A DNA stretch of 64,000 nt, taken from NCBI RefSeq assembly GCF_018687715.1, contig NC_056754.1, positions 19,639,501-19,703,500 on the forward strand, in the 5' to 3' direction. Positions 1 through 11,401 of the stretch are shown piece by piece; positions within the stretch are counted from its first letter, which is position 1; each line of letters starts with the position of its first letter. Below the pieces are notes generated by a model that saw only the letters and a program-made list of their open reading frames with translations, ran no database searches and was not told the DNA's origin. Position numbers and translations under genes: made by a program. The DNA is from Carya illinoinensis. Its lineage: Eukaryota > Streptophyta > Magnoliopsida > Fagales > Juglandaceae.

Positions 1-183
1 AGTCTGAAAGTATGTGAGACCTATTGATACAAAAGGTACTGCATCTCAAAAGAGAAAGGCACAAATAATTTGGTATTCCTGAAGAGGCCATACCCACAAA
101 ACAAGTAATAAAGTCCATCCAAATTCTCTGTATAAAATTCTCCTATATAAATTCTTGAAGAGTGCCTTCTGAAAAGGTTTTTC

Positions 184-1240
184 ATGAAAATGTCTTCCTT
201 TGAAGAGGGACAGGTACCTGAAAATAACGAGATATCGTTACATTTCATGAATAATGGAGAAATTATGGATAGAAATAAAATCGTTGTCGACAACGTATTT
301 CCATATAAGATGGCAATTGACATTACCAGAAGTAATGATGAAAGTGAATCAAGAATCGTCGAAAAATACAACATAAAATATTGGCCAAATTTGAAAGAAA
401 CAATTCCTGCAGAATTGATTCACTAGTAAAATATAATGCATCGGGACTTATAGTCCAAACACCTAAAGAGGTGATGCTTGTTGAATGTCAGTGGGTATTT
501 ATGGAAATGAAATAAAAATGTGATATATAAATCACGAGTCGGTTTCTCAATTCCTGCAGAATTGATATCACTAAGTAAAATGTGATAAATATAGACTTGA
601 AATCCAAATACCTAAAGAGGTGATTTTTGTTAAATAACAGTGGATATTTATATACATGATATAAAAAGCCTAAAACTTTTAATATGAAAATGTGATATAG
701 AAATCACAAGTTAGTTTCTCGAAAAAACAATATTGATATGATTTTAAAGTGGTTGAAATCATATTGAGATTTTCATTAGCTTAAAAGTTACCGAGAGTTT
801 GGATATGCATGATTAACTGTATATTTATATGGATCATTGGATCGTGATATATATATGAAAATTCCTGAAGGATAGAAAATGTCTTAAGCTTCTAATAAGA
901 ATACATCTGGAAATATGTATTCTATCAAGTTTCAAAGATTCTTATATGATCTAAAGCAATCCAAACGCAAATGGAAACAAGCTATTATTGCAGTTTATAT
1001 ATATGATTTAAATGTCATTGAGGCTCCAGAAGAGCTTATGAAAACTGCACATATTTGAAATATAAATCTGAAACCCTTGCGACTTCAAGGGGAAGATAGA
1101 TGATGTTATTAGTCATGAAATCCCATCTTTTAATACAATTAGTATTTCAGATTCATATTATGGGTTTGATATGAAGTGTGCATTATTAAAGAAGAAATAA
1201 AAGGGAGCACACAGAATATCTACCAAAAGATAGAAACACA
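184..1240 (+). pseudogene. Ty1/copia pol remnant, reverse transcriptase part
   Basis: This is decayed reverse transcriptase of a Ty1/copia retrotransposon. The first 80 codons read in frame and include the copia pattern leading to KYNIKYWPNLKETIPAELIH (the usual W-x-K/E-A-I-x-A-E-L block). Around 446-510 the VQTPKEV...CQWVFM block follows, around 918-965 a recognisable SIKFQRFLYDLKQSKRKW block, and around 995-1050 a VYIYDLNVIEAPEEL stretch stands where the YVDD active site and its downstream helix belong. The catalytic aspartate pair is not intact and stops lie between the blocks, so it cannot encode an active enzyme. It belongs with the RNase H piece at 2200-2400 and the LTR at 2627-2969; the 5' part of the element lies left of the window. 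Confidence 0.8.
402..720 (+). repeat. Imperfect tandem duplication inside the copia reverse transcriptase
   Basis: Two diverged copies lie head to tail, about 402-548 and 549-720. Both begin with AATTCCTGCAGAATTGAT, share a block centred on CCTAAAGAGGTGAT, and end near AAATCAC...GTTTCTC. The second copy is longer by a short AT-rich insert. The duplication explains why the reverse transcriptase reading breaks here. Confidence 0.75.
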
Positions 1241-1330
1241 AATATATTTGTGAAATATTATTTTATTATCTTGAAGCAAGAATTACAGAAATTTGAGGCA
1301 CTTTGCCTCATTCTTCAAACGCTTTTGTTC

Positions 1331-1708
1331 TTAAAAAATCTGCATGGCATCCCTATTTAAAGGAGTGGGCAATCGAAAAGAAGATTTAAGTAAGGATTTT
1401 AAATTCCTATTCTCTTGCTTTATTGATTCTATCTTCATGTTGGACTCCAGAAGAAGTCGCTGAAGTATAGCAATATTCTCGTGGAGATTGTCAATTCCAC
1501 AAACTCTGGATTGCAGTCGTTGAAAAAATACGACAATGGATGATGAGTATCGGGTATCGAGACTCACAAGCTCATAGATAGTTTCATTATCTGACCTATG
1601 AGTCAGATTATTATATTGCATGATAGCACCTGTGGTAGAAGCAGGAACAGCTGATGAACGAGGTGTAGAGCACCTCATATATTGGCCATGAGAAGATCGC
1701 TGAGCCAT
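1331..1708 (-). CDS. 125-residue antisense ORF inside a copia remnant, function unknown
   Basis: I do not recognise the family. The ORF starts with MAQRSSHGQYMRCSTPRSS, a polar Ser/Thr-rich region, and ends with a Leu/Ile/Lys/Glu-rich stretch (about residues 74-108) that looks like a short coiled coil. On the minus strand it is preceded by a TATA-like run at about 1804-1819 and three 28-base direct repeats at 1887-1970. It is followed by a palindromic TGAGGCA/TGCCTCA at 1290-1306 and AATAAAATAAT-type signals near 1255-1268. It lies opposite to the surrounding copia pol and interrupts it, so it probably came in with a separate insertion. It could be an accessory ORF of a nested retroelement, a remnant of an endogenous pararetrovirus, or chance. 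Expression is not shown. Confidence 0.3.
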   Translation of the reverse strand: MAQRSSHGQYMRCSTPRSSAVPASTTGAIMQYNNLTHRSDNETIYELVSLDTRYSSSIVVFFQRLQSRVCGIDNLHENIAILQRLLLESNMKIESIKQENRNLKSLLKSSFRLPTPLNRDAMQIF

Positions 1709-1886
1709 TGTAGGATAAGAATGCAGAAAGAGATTGCAGAGTAAAAATGCAGTATGATTACAGAAAAGTGAAGAAGATGAGATGCAAATGAAGATGAGCT
1801 AAATATATTTTTTATAGAGAAAATTATGATACAGCATCTCTCGTGAAGCAAGAGAAAAGAGACGAAATATAGGTTCATAGCTCTGC

Positions 1887-1970
1887 GGCGCATGACAGCA
1901 TGCTTGACAGCTACGGCGCCTGACAGCACACCTGACAGCTACGGCGCTTGACAGCACACCTGACACCTAC
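1887..1970 (-). repeat. Three tandem 28-base GC-richer repeats
   Basis: Units at 1887-1914, 1915-1942 and 1943-1970 have equal length and differ at a few bases. Each carries two TGACA cores; units 1 and 2 contain TGACAGCT, which fits the published KNOTTED1-type site TGACAG(G/C)T. They sit just upstream (minus strand) of the TATA-like run and the 125-residue ORF, as an enhancer would. The regulatory role is inference. Confidence 0.6.
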
Positions 1971-2199
1971 AAAGAAATTGAAAATCCGCGATACTTGTCT
2001 GATCTTAAAAAGCTGGTCACCGTTTTTATTAAAAAAATGAGGTTAACGGTTTAATGTTGATGAATTCTCCACTAACTGTGTTATTTACAAGAACTCCAGA
2101 AGAGTACACCTCCAGAAGAGTAGTGATGAGTAGAAAGATCCAGTTGTGATTATTTTATCAACATGGATCAAGTCCACAGTTAGTTGGATATACAGATGA

Positions 2200-2410
2200 G
2201 AGTAATCTTTCAGATACACACAAGAAGATCATTGCAATTCATGAGAAGAAAGTTGAAATTGATATTAAGAAGGTACGGTCAAGTAAAAATCTGGCAGATT
2301 TATTCACTAAAGCATTACCAACTGCAACATTTAAGAAGATTATACAGAACATTGGAATGCAGAGATTTGAAGACATGTTATCATGCACTTTTCAGGGAAA
2401 GTAATGTCTT
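2200..2410 (+). pseudogene. Ty1/copia RNase H, C-terminal remnant
   Basis: Frame reading from about 2217 gives THKKIIAIHEKKVEIDIKKV followed by RSSKNLADLFTKALPTATF and NIGMQRFED. This is the conserved end of copia pol (K/R-x-S-x-N-L-A-D-L-F-T-K-A-L-P). No start codon or complete RNase H domain remains. It is followed by the polypurine tract and 3' LTR, which fixes the element's orientation as plus. Confidence 0.85.
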
Positions 2411-2616
2411 GAAGACTTGTACTGATTGTACTCTTTTTCCTTCGCTAAGGTTTTATCCCACTGGGTTTTTCTTTGCAAGGTTTTAATGAGGCAAGCCTAA
2501 AGCACTCGGCGATACACATGAACACTGTACTCTTTTTCCTTCGCCATTAGTTTTTTCCCACAGGGTTTTTCCTTGGCAAGGTTTTAACGAGGCATATTCT
2601 TTAAATATGGTCATCC

Positions 2617-2969
2617 AAAGGGGAAGTGTTATAAACTATCTTGAATTGTATGATCATATTTAGCTAGTCGTCAAACGCATAGTACATAATGCTAGCATAG
2701 TGAGCTAGCCGCAAAATGCATAGTGCATAGTGCTAGCATAGTGAGTTAGCCGCAAAATGCATAGTGCATAGTGCTAACATAGTGAGCTAGTCGCAAAATG
2801 CATAGTGCTAGTCGTAAAAAGCATAGTCCCCTTTGTACTCCTATATATATCGTTGAATCTTTTAAGAAATTCATAAGTTTCATAACCTCTCTGAACTCTA
2901 TCTCTTTCTCTCTCCTTTTGAAAGTTTTATAATACGTTATGGCTCTCTTTTTTTTATGATTTCATAACA
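2617..2969 (+). mobile_element. Polypurine tract and 3' LTR of the copia element
   Basis: The tract AAAGGGGAAG at 2617-2626 directly precedes an LTR that starts TGTTATAAA (2627) and ends TTCATAACA (2969), giving matched TG...CA inverted ends and 343 bp. The region 2420-2600 holds two copies of the GGTTTTxxCCCACxGGGTTTTTC block typical of the stretch before the tract in this copia group. The 5' LTR is outside the window, so no target duplication can be checked. Confidence 0.85.
2669..2814 (+). repeat. 41-bp tandem repeats in the LTR U3 region
   Basis: Units at 2669-2709, 2710-2750 and 2751-2791 are each 41 bp, plus a partial fourth. Each contains GCATAGT and GCTAGCATAGTGAG. Such arrays in U3 often carry promoter elements; here that is inference. 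Confidence 0.8.
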
Positions 2970-5865
2970 AGTATTCAGTTGTATACTATTATCAATGCAT
3001 AAATGTAGATATCATACAATTGTTTAAATAAGACTATCATATCTAGTCTTTCAAATATAATCTAGTAAAGAATATATTTTTATCTAAATCTATAAAATAA
3101 TAGCATAAATATTTAGATCATAAAATAAACTTAATAATACTTAATATTAAAATTCTTGTAAACTATTATTATAGTTTAATCATAATTTAATACTTAATAA
3201 CATATTTTTAAACCACTTGATTATTTGAAGTAAAACTAAGCTTTTGGGCGACCATATTTATTTAATTAAAAACCAAGCACATGTAAGACATAATACAAAT
3301 TAATCAAAAAAAAAAAAAAAACAAGACATAATACAATGGGTTTTTCTGGAAAAATATAATCTAGCTCAAGATAGCATGCATATCTAACTTAATATTCACT
3401 TAACATAAGCCCAACTCAAAGCACAACTTCAAGTAAAGACCCAGCCCATAACCCTGTTTAAAACACAAAACCAATTTAAAACCAAGCCCACGAAAATACC
3501 AGTCAAATAACACTCTGCCACAGCTTCCATATGAAAGGGGCGTAATTGTAATTAAACATAAAGTTCTACCCTTGTACATGACTACATGTTAAGGGCTACC
3601 GGCTACAGATAACAAAATGCTAGGGATCTTGAATCGAGGCGAGGCGAGGCGAGGCGAGGCTACAGTGAGGCTGCGACTGCTAGACTTCACCGTTCACTGC
3701 AGTGGGGTTCTACTCTATTTTGAGGAGCAAGATCAACAGAGGCTTGTGTTGGTGTACATCTCGTGGGGTTGCTAGCTTCGTGTCATGCGATCCAACCATG
3801 GTTGGCGGTGCAAGGGTGGGGTGGCAGGGAAAACCAACGTTGATGATTCTTTCTACGTCGGGTAGTTTGTGAAGGATGGGAGGTTGAGCGATAACTGTAG
3901 AGCTTGGAGAAGATCAACGTGCACTGTATAGGTCATGTTGTCCATATGACTAATATAAGAGGGGGTTGAATTGAGTTGTATTAAAAAAAAATAATTATAA
4001 ATTAAATATACAATATAAAATATAAATAAATATAAAAAATAAGGGTAAGAGAGAAGCAAACTTAATATGTTAACGAAGTTTAACTCTACTGGTTATGTCC
4101 TCGCCTCAAGCTACTCCTTGATGATCTCTAAATTTACTATTCAACCTCGTTCAGATGGAGATAGAAACTTATTATACCTCTAAACAATACTGTTACAAAA
4201 GATCCGTGTAGAACACCATCTACACTCGTAATCACTTTACACGTGGTGATTCAACTATTCCCTGTGTAGAATACTTTCTACATGCACAAGAGTTATACAC
4301 ACTCTTTTACTGATACAAAAGCTGATAGTGTGTAAGTTATCAGAGAACACTCCTCAATGAGTGAAATAAAAATAATACAGTGTAAATTATATCTCTCAAA
4401 ATGAATAAGGGTTAAGGCTCAATACTTAGAGAAAAGAGAATGAAAGCTTTGAATGAATATTGTATGCTCTTGGTGTTGTAAATGTGAAGTTCTCAAATGA
4501 TCTATTTATAGGCATATGAGACTTTATATTTAAATTTAAAAAGATTCACATGTCAAAGATAACATTATTCATTTTTCAAAAAATTCAAACATAATATTTT
4601 TACTTTTTGTATATGACAAAAGGAGTACACTTTACTTTTCAAAAATTTCAAACCTAATCTTTTTATTTTTTGCATATGACAAAATGAGCACATTTTACTT
4701 TTCAAAATTTTTAAACAAAAATATCTACCTTTTACATAAGTAAAAAAATGTATTAATCACTTTTGAAAATATTCAAATAAAACATGCAAAAGTGAAAGAT
4801 GATAATCAATTATCTTTAATATTTTTAAAATTCAAACCATTAATCATGTAATGTACATGTGAAAGATGACAATTAATCATCTTTCAAAATTTTTAAATTT
4901 AATTTTCAAAAAATTCATGCACATGTGGAAAATGTATTTTAATGTTTTATGATAAAATATTAATTTTGAGCCTTAATCTTAATTTCAAAATTTTAAGAGA
5001 TTTACAATATTACTCTATGATTTTAATGTAAACTTGTTTTATCCTTACTCATGTTTAGTTCTTTGATATGTTTAACTCCATTGTGTAAATAATTTGAACT
5101 TGAAATTCCTTTATTCTTTAAATTTATTTGTTATCATTAAAATTTATGTATAGATATATAATTACATAAAATTTGAAACTTTAAGTTCAACAAATCTATA
5201 TACATAATATATATATATATACTAGTTGAGGTGCAACTTGTGGTGCACGTTTACTTCGTTGTATTGTTAACCTGTTTAGTTAAGTTACAAAAATTTGTCA
5301 GCAAAAATATTACACAGATATAAACAACAAAATAAGTTATGGATTTGTTTTTTTTTTTTTTTTTTTTTTGTGTCATTCTAGTACAGGCCCATATTGGACA
5401 GGATCGATGGAGATAATATTAAAGTTTTTGTGCCTCTATTGGTTGAATATTTATAAGTCTACAACAAGTTAAATCATCTCATTCTGCAACTAAATTGAGT
5501 TTTATAAATTTTAATATCCTTGTAAATTTTTATTCTTGTTTTTTCATTTTAAGTTTATTTGTCCATCAATCCTAAAATTTATTGTAATGCATTTTGTTTT
5601 TTCATAAATTAGTTTGTAACAATTAAATATTATGTACAAGGAAATAACTAAATAAATAAATATCTGAATAAATTGTCATAAATCTTTAATTCAAAAGAAC
5701 TAATATTAAAAAAGAATACATGTTCAAGTTGAAACCCAAAATGCAAATTGAGATGCCAAAACTGAAGCAAGAAATTTCAAAAAGTTAAAATAATAGGAGA
5801 AAATAATTTTACTTAATAGTAAATAGTACAAAATGAAGAAAATAAATATGAAATCAATCTTATAC
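2970..5865. other. AT-rich spacer without a recognisable gene
   Basis: No coding region is supported. It holds a poly-A run at about 3307-3321, five copies of GAGGC at 3636-3660 in a locally GC-richer patch (3600-3840), long AT-rich stretches with repeated AAAATTCAAAC-like words (4540-4920), an AT microsatellite near 5206-5221 and a T run at about 5347-5369. The part from 3938 looks like a degraded LTR-type repeat, but no target duplication was found. Confidence 0.5.
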
Positions 5866-7745
5866 TAACATATAGGCAGTGTAAATGATAAAAAAAGAAA
5901 CCAGAATCTGATAAAAAATAAAATAAACAAATTTGAGAAAGTAACAAAAAAATAATATTATAAAAGTATTGAGATTAGATTTCTTGTAAAGTTCTATTTA
6001 ATTTAGCTAAAAAAGACATTGTATCAAATTTTTTCCCAAAATTTACTTATTTTTTAAAAATCTCAAACATTTCATTTGTTATTTTTTACCTATTCTATTA
6101 AAATAACATTTTTCTATTCCTTTTTTATTATTATTTTTTTACTTCTATTTACAAATTTAAGAACTTAATATTTTTTCTTATTTTTTTAATTGTTACTTTA
6201 GTACATATTTTAAACAAAAAATTAAATCATTTTTCGTGGCTATGATAATATTTTTATAATTAAATTTTTTATATTTCCATAATTATTTAAATTATTTTTA
6301 AAATTATTATTTAAAACTATAATAAATATGAGTATAATAAAAAGTGTAGATATTCCTTTTTTATTATTATTTTTTTACTTCTGTTTACAAATTTAACAAC
6401 TTAATATTTTTTCTTATTTTTTTAATTGTTACTTTAGTGAATATTTTAAAAAAAATTAAATCATTTTTCGTGGCTATGATAATATTTATGTAATTAAAGT
6501 TTTTATATTTCCATAATTATTTAAAATATTTTTAAAATTATTATTTAAAACTATAATAAATATGAGTATAATAAAAAGTGTAGATAATTGAAAGTAAATA
6601 AATACAATAAAAAGTTTCAATGATTAGAAGAAAATATTAATAAAAAAATAATATTTAAAATTAATTTTATACTACGTATAAACGGTGTAAATGATGAAAA
6701 AAGGAAACCAAAATCCTATAAAAAGCAAAATAAACAAATTTGAGAAAATAACAAAAAAGTAATCTTATAAAGGCATTCACATTAAGTTTTCCAGAATTTT
6801 TTTTATAATTTAGCTAAAAATGAGATTTCTTAAAATTTTTCTCTAAATTTTACTTATTTTTTAAAAACTTGTAACATTTGATTCCGTATTTTTTATCTGT
6901 TATATTAAAATAATATTTCTCTATTCTTTTTTTATTATTTTTTTAACCTCAATTTACAAATTTAACAACTCAATATTTTTTCTTATTTTTTAAATTGTTA
7001 CTTTAGTGAATACTTTAAACAAAAAATTAAATCATTTTTTGTGGGTATGATAATATTTTTATAATTAAAATTTTTTGTATTTCCATAATTATTTAAATTA
7101 TTTTTAAAATTATTATTTAAAATAATAATAAATATGAGTGTGATAAAAAAATGTAGATAATTGTAAGTAAATAAATATAATAGAAAGTTTAAATGATTAG
7201 AAGAAAATATTAATAAAAAATAATATTCAAAATTAATCTTATATTAACATATAAGCGGTTTAAGTGATGAATAAACAAATGAAAATCTTAGAAAAAGCAA
7301 AATAGACAAATTTGGAAAAAAAAAAAAAAAGTAATGTTATAAGGGCATTCACATTAAATTTGTCATAAAATTCTTTATAATTTAGGAAAAAATGACATTT
7401 TTGAAAAATTTTCTCTAAATTTTACTCATTTTTCAAAAACCTCCAATATCTCATTATCTATCTTTTCTCTATTATATTAAAATAATATTTCTTTATTATT
7501 TTTCAGTAAATATTTTTTACTTCTATTTACAAATTTAATTTTTCAATATTTTTTCTTATTTTTTGAAATATTACTCTAGTGAATATTTTAAACAAAAATT
7601 TACATAATTTTTTTGTGGGTATGATAATATTTTTATAATTAATTTTTTTTTTTATATTTCCATAACTATTTAAAATTTTTTTAAAATTATTATTTAAAAT
7701 TATAAAAAATATAAGTATGACTAAAAGTCTAGATAATTGAAAGTA
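5866..7745. repeat. Diverged AT-rich tandem repeat, period about 570-580 bp
   Basis: A block containing CTATTTACAAATTTAA..., TTCTTATTTTTT..., GTGGCTATGATAATATTT and AATATGAGTATAATAAAAAG recurs at about 6140-6350, 6375-6590, 6945-7160 and 7520-7740. A companion block (GTAAATGAT...AACAAATTTGAGAAA...TAACAAAAAA) recurs at about 5878-5960, 6686-6770 and 7258-7330. The second copy of the first block is a short partial unit. No ORF is conserved between copies, so this is noncoding repeat. Confidence 0.75.
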
Positions 7746-7899
7746 AATAAATCTAATAAAAGTTTAAATGATTATAATTATATAAATATTTATATATATA
7801 ATATAATTAAAACGTCTGTATATAAATATATGTACATATATCTAGATATAAGTAAATAAATCTAAATCCTAATCCGGTAATAAACAAAACACAACAGGG

Positions 7900-7996
7900 G
7901 TAGAAAAGTAAGTTTTACTCTAACCCTAGACAATCCTATATGAGCATCGTTAACACCAATTCTCTCATTTCTCCCCCTTCCCGTTTCAGCTGCCGT

Positions 7997-8045
<49 letters not shown>

Positions 8046-9390
8046 TTTCATCTTCTTCTTTGATCTCTGTTTGTATTTTCTTCTCCTTTTAATCTTTTGT
8101 ACTTTCTTCCTTATTACTCATATCTTGCGTTTATTTAATTTATTTTTTGTTCATTTTTGTTTGTTTAGATTTAGATTGTTCTTTACGGTATAATAATTTT
8201 TTTTTTTTAAGCTTTCAGATGTGAACCATTTATTTCACATATTTTTTGTTGCTTTTTTATACATCTAGATCAAGATTATTCTTTACGATTTTTAATTTTT
8301 TTTGTTTTTACTTTCAGGTCTTAACAAATATATTTTTGTTTGATTTTCTTTGTCGTTTTTTGTTTTTGTTTTTGTCTCTTCTCTTATCTTGTTCTTATTA
8401 TGTCTTATTTTGTTGTTTGATGTTTGGATTTTTCAGATCTGTACAACAACTTATCCCTCACGGCCTCTCTCTGTATATTTCGGCATCTCGTGTGTATTAA
8501 GGCACTGTGTTTGGGTCTTTTTTTTTTTTTTTTTTTCCGATGGATATTTTCTGATTTTTTGGTTAGATTTGTTCTTTGTTGGTTCTTTCTCGCATCGTGG
8601 CTAAGATCCGCTGCCTATGGCCGCGCGTAGCAGCCCACGACCACTGTGGAAGGTGAGATTTTTCTCACTTGTGTATTATTTCACCATTGTGTGTATTAAG
8701 GCACTCTGTTCGGGTTTTTATTTTTTTTTATTTTAAATTTTTTATCTGATCGATATTTTTGGTTTATTGGTTGGATCTGTTGTTTCTTGGACAAACTTTT
8801 TGTTTTTCCTGATGGATATTTCTGGGTTTTTCAGTTGGATCTATTGCTTGTTGCATCTCCCTTGCATCACAGTTCACATCCGCTATAAATGGCCACCCGT
8901 GGCAGCCCACGACCATGTCGGAAGGTGAAAGTGTATTATTTTAGGGTATTGATATATATTATCAGTATAAATATTTTTCACATCTAAGAGGGAATTTTTT
9001 AAATCCGAGATTTTTTTTTTCAAAAATTTTGGAATTGGGTTTTATTTTTTTACTCTTAACTACAGTTTTTTATTTTTGTGTTCTCAGCACATATGAAGAA
9101 ATTAGAAGATGAAATTTCAGAAGATCGAATTTGTTTGATGGGTTTTTATCTTTCAATTTTTTTTTGCTATAATACATATGCATATCATGTAATTACATAA
9201 TGTAACAAATTCATTCACACAATACAATTAATTTTTAGAATACTGAGAAAAACAATAAAAACGTACTTACAATTTCTGAACGAGAGGGCAGAACACACGG
9301 GAGAACTCAACAGACGAAATGAAACAAATTCTGATATTTAAACTACAGTTCGATTCACTTTCTCAGATCAAGAGATAAACATTAAGGGTA
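7900..9390. other. Leader-like noncoding region with CT microsatellite and a local duplication
   Basis: The stretch looks like a transcript leader (CTCCCCCTTCCCG... then a CT microsatellite at about 8000-8039, followed by T-rich intron-like sequence) but no protein family is recognisable. A segment of roughly 200-250 bp is duplicated: GTGTATTAAGGCACT at about 8493 and 8692, and ATGGCC...GTGGCAGCCCACGACCA-like blocks at about 8608-8645 and 8888-8925, each followed by GGAAGGTGA. ORFs of 68-84 codons here are hydrophobic artefacts of T-rich DNA. It may be a decayed gene start or part of an LTR. Confidence 0.4.
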
Positions 9391-10047
9391 AATGTGACGC
9401 CCCCAAATCCCCACACCCGAACACGGGAAAATCGAGACGTCCGGATGGTGACAACCCGGGTCACCATCCTATCGACGGGTGTCAAGTGTGTGCAAAGGCA
9501 ACATATGTGCACAAAGAAACACGCAGCGGATAACGAAAGTCATAACTAAGTACCAGAATTTCTTCTTAACGTAATACAAGCTGTTTAAAACATACATAAA
9601 TAAAATATTACAAGATACAAACATAGGTTTAAATCCAAATACAAAACATAACATCAGCAACTCGGCGGAGCCGCATCCTCGGGCTTAGCCTCCTCCACCT
9701 CATCCTCGAATCCTGCACCAAAATCTACGGAATCAAAAATGGTACCGCAGGTAAGTAAAATCCAAATACCACCAGATAAAAGCATATAGAACTCAAACAA
9801 TATGCATGAAATGATGCCAATGCGCAAAACCCATAAAACATAATTTTCCACACACGCCAAAAATTCCATTTGGCCCAAAAACATAACCTTTCCAAATATC
9901 ACGCCAAAAGTCACATTTGGCCCATATATCCGTCTCAAACCATTATCCATTTTATTCGTATGCACCATGACCTCCCCTAGGGGTCATCCGCACACCCTGG
10001 CTCCAGTGCCACACCGTAGAGTACCACCACGCATGTGACACCTAACG

Positions 10048-10193
10048 AGCGATGCCCAGTTCCACGCCCCGCGTGTTCGTAGCCAAGTATTCTCTAGCCC
10101 TCGCCAGCGAAAGGCCACGGAGTCGGTGCGTAAAGCGATGCCCGGTTCCGCGCCCGGCGCGTTCGTAGCCAAGCATCCCCTAGCCCCTGCTCC
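10048..10193 (+). repeat. Tandem duplication of about 87 bp inside the solo LTR
   Basis: GCGATGCCC(A/G)GTTCC(A/G)CGCC...GTTCGTAGCCAAG...CTAGCCC occurs at about 10048-10104 and again at about 10135-10193. It is noncoding. Confidence 0.7.
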
Positions 10194-11310
10194 CGTCGTC
10201 GCCCAGCGACAACCCAGGGGACATCACTCAGTTTATTCCGCTCCCGAGTGACCAGAGGAGCTCCACCGAGATAATACCTCATCTCGGCTTAGGGTCGTGA
10301 TACACACGCACCCGTAAGTCCACTTACGCCAATAAAACAGGCTTTCCTCAATTAAACAAAAACACACGTGCATGCACCATGTAATGCCATAACAATGCAC
10401 AAAAATAACCAACCAACATAAATCAATAAAACAAGCAACTCCGTCCTCCATCCATCCGACCCCCGAACTCCTCGGACTCAGTCCGGAATCAGCCAACCAG
10501 CAGATAAAATAATTGAAAGAGCAATATATATTTAAATCTGAAAATAGGGTTTGGAAAATACTTACAGCGCTATATGGTATTTTTAGAAAGCTTGCGGCGT
10601 TGCAAACGGCGGAAGAAAAGCAACGTAACAGTGTAATTTACACTGTTGCCGTGGGTAATAAATTACCCATTTTCGAACGGGGACAAACCAAGGCACGAAA
10701 TTGATAGGGAATGGTCTTGAGATATTTATGAAGCTAAAGGAAATGAGTTTTGGCCGTGGGTGGTGGTGGAAATGGCAGTCGAAGGCCAAAAAGGGGCTGA
10801 ACGGAGTTGAGCTCGTGGGAGCTACTCCGGCAACGGATCAAGGCCGGAAATGAGTGGTTTAGGTCGGCAAGAGGTAGGGGAAGAAGCTGTGAAAAGATGG
10901 TGGCCGGAGGTGGTGTGACGGCGCCGGAATCGGTGAAAAACCGTATGGTTTGGAGGAGCTCGTGGTGGCTAACGGTGCCTTGGATGGAGATGAAACTTGG
11001 TGGGGATGTTCACCGGTGAGAGGGGAAGAAAACTGGATGGGTGGTGTAGGCCACGCCGCCGGCGAGCGGCGGTTCTGGGTTACGAAAGCAACCGGCGACA
11101 GGGGCAAAAACAGAGCAGGTGCAGCGACTTCCGGCGGCTCTCGAAAGCTAACGGCTGGTCCGATGGCTCTGAAAATTGGTGGGGATGATCTCTGGTGGAA
11201 GGGGAAGAGAATGGTGGTGACGGTGCACCAAACGGTGGCCGGACGGCGGAGAACTGACCGGTCAAAGTGGCGGCAACGGGAATGAGAAAAAGGGGCAGCT
11301 GGACGTACGT

Positions 11311-11401
11311 GGGAGAGAAAGGAGAAGAAAGAAGAAGAAAAGAAAGAAAAAGAAAGAAAAAGAAGGAAAAAGGGAAAAAGAAAAAGAGGAAAGAAAAGAA
11401 A
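11311..11401 (+). repeat. 91-base homopurine tract
   Basis: Every base from 11311 to 11401 on the plus strand is A or G. It lies near the 3' end of the solo LTR. The 116- and 220-codon minus-strand ORFs crossing it are Phe/Ser/Leu-rich artefacts of the pyrimidine complement. Confidence 0.9.

Noticed and set aside
3938..5191. Possible LTR with TGTTG...TTCAACA ends
   Set aside because: The flanking pentamers (GGTCA and AATCT) do not match, so no insertion boundary is supported.
8246..8630. Three overlapping plus-strand ORFs of 68-84 codons
   Set aside because: They are Phe/Leu-rich readings of T-rich DNA without a family signature or conserved start.
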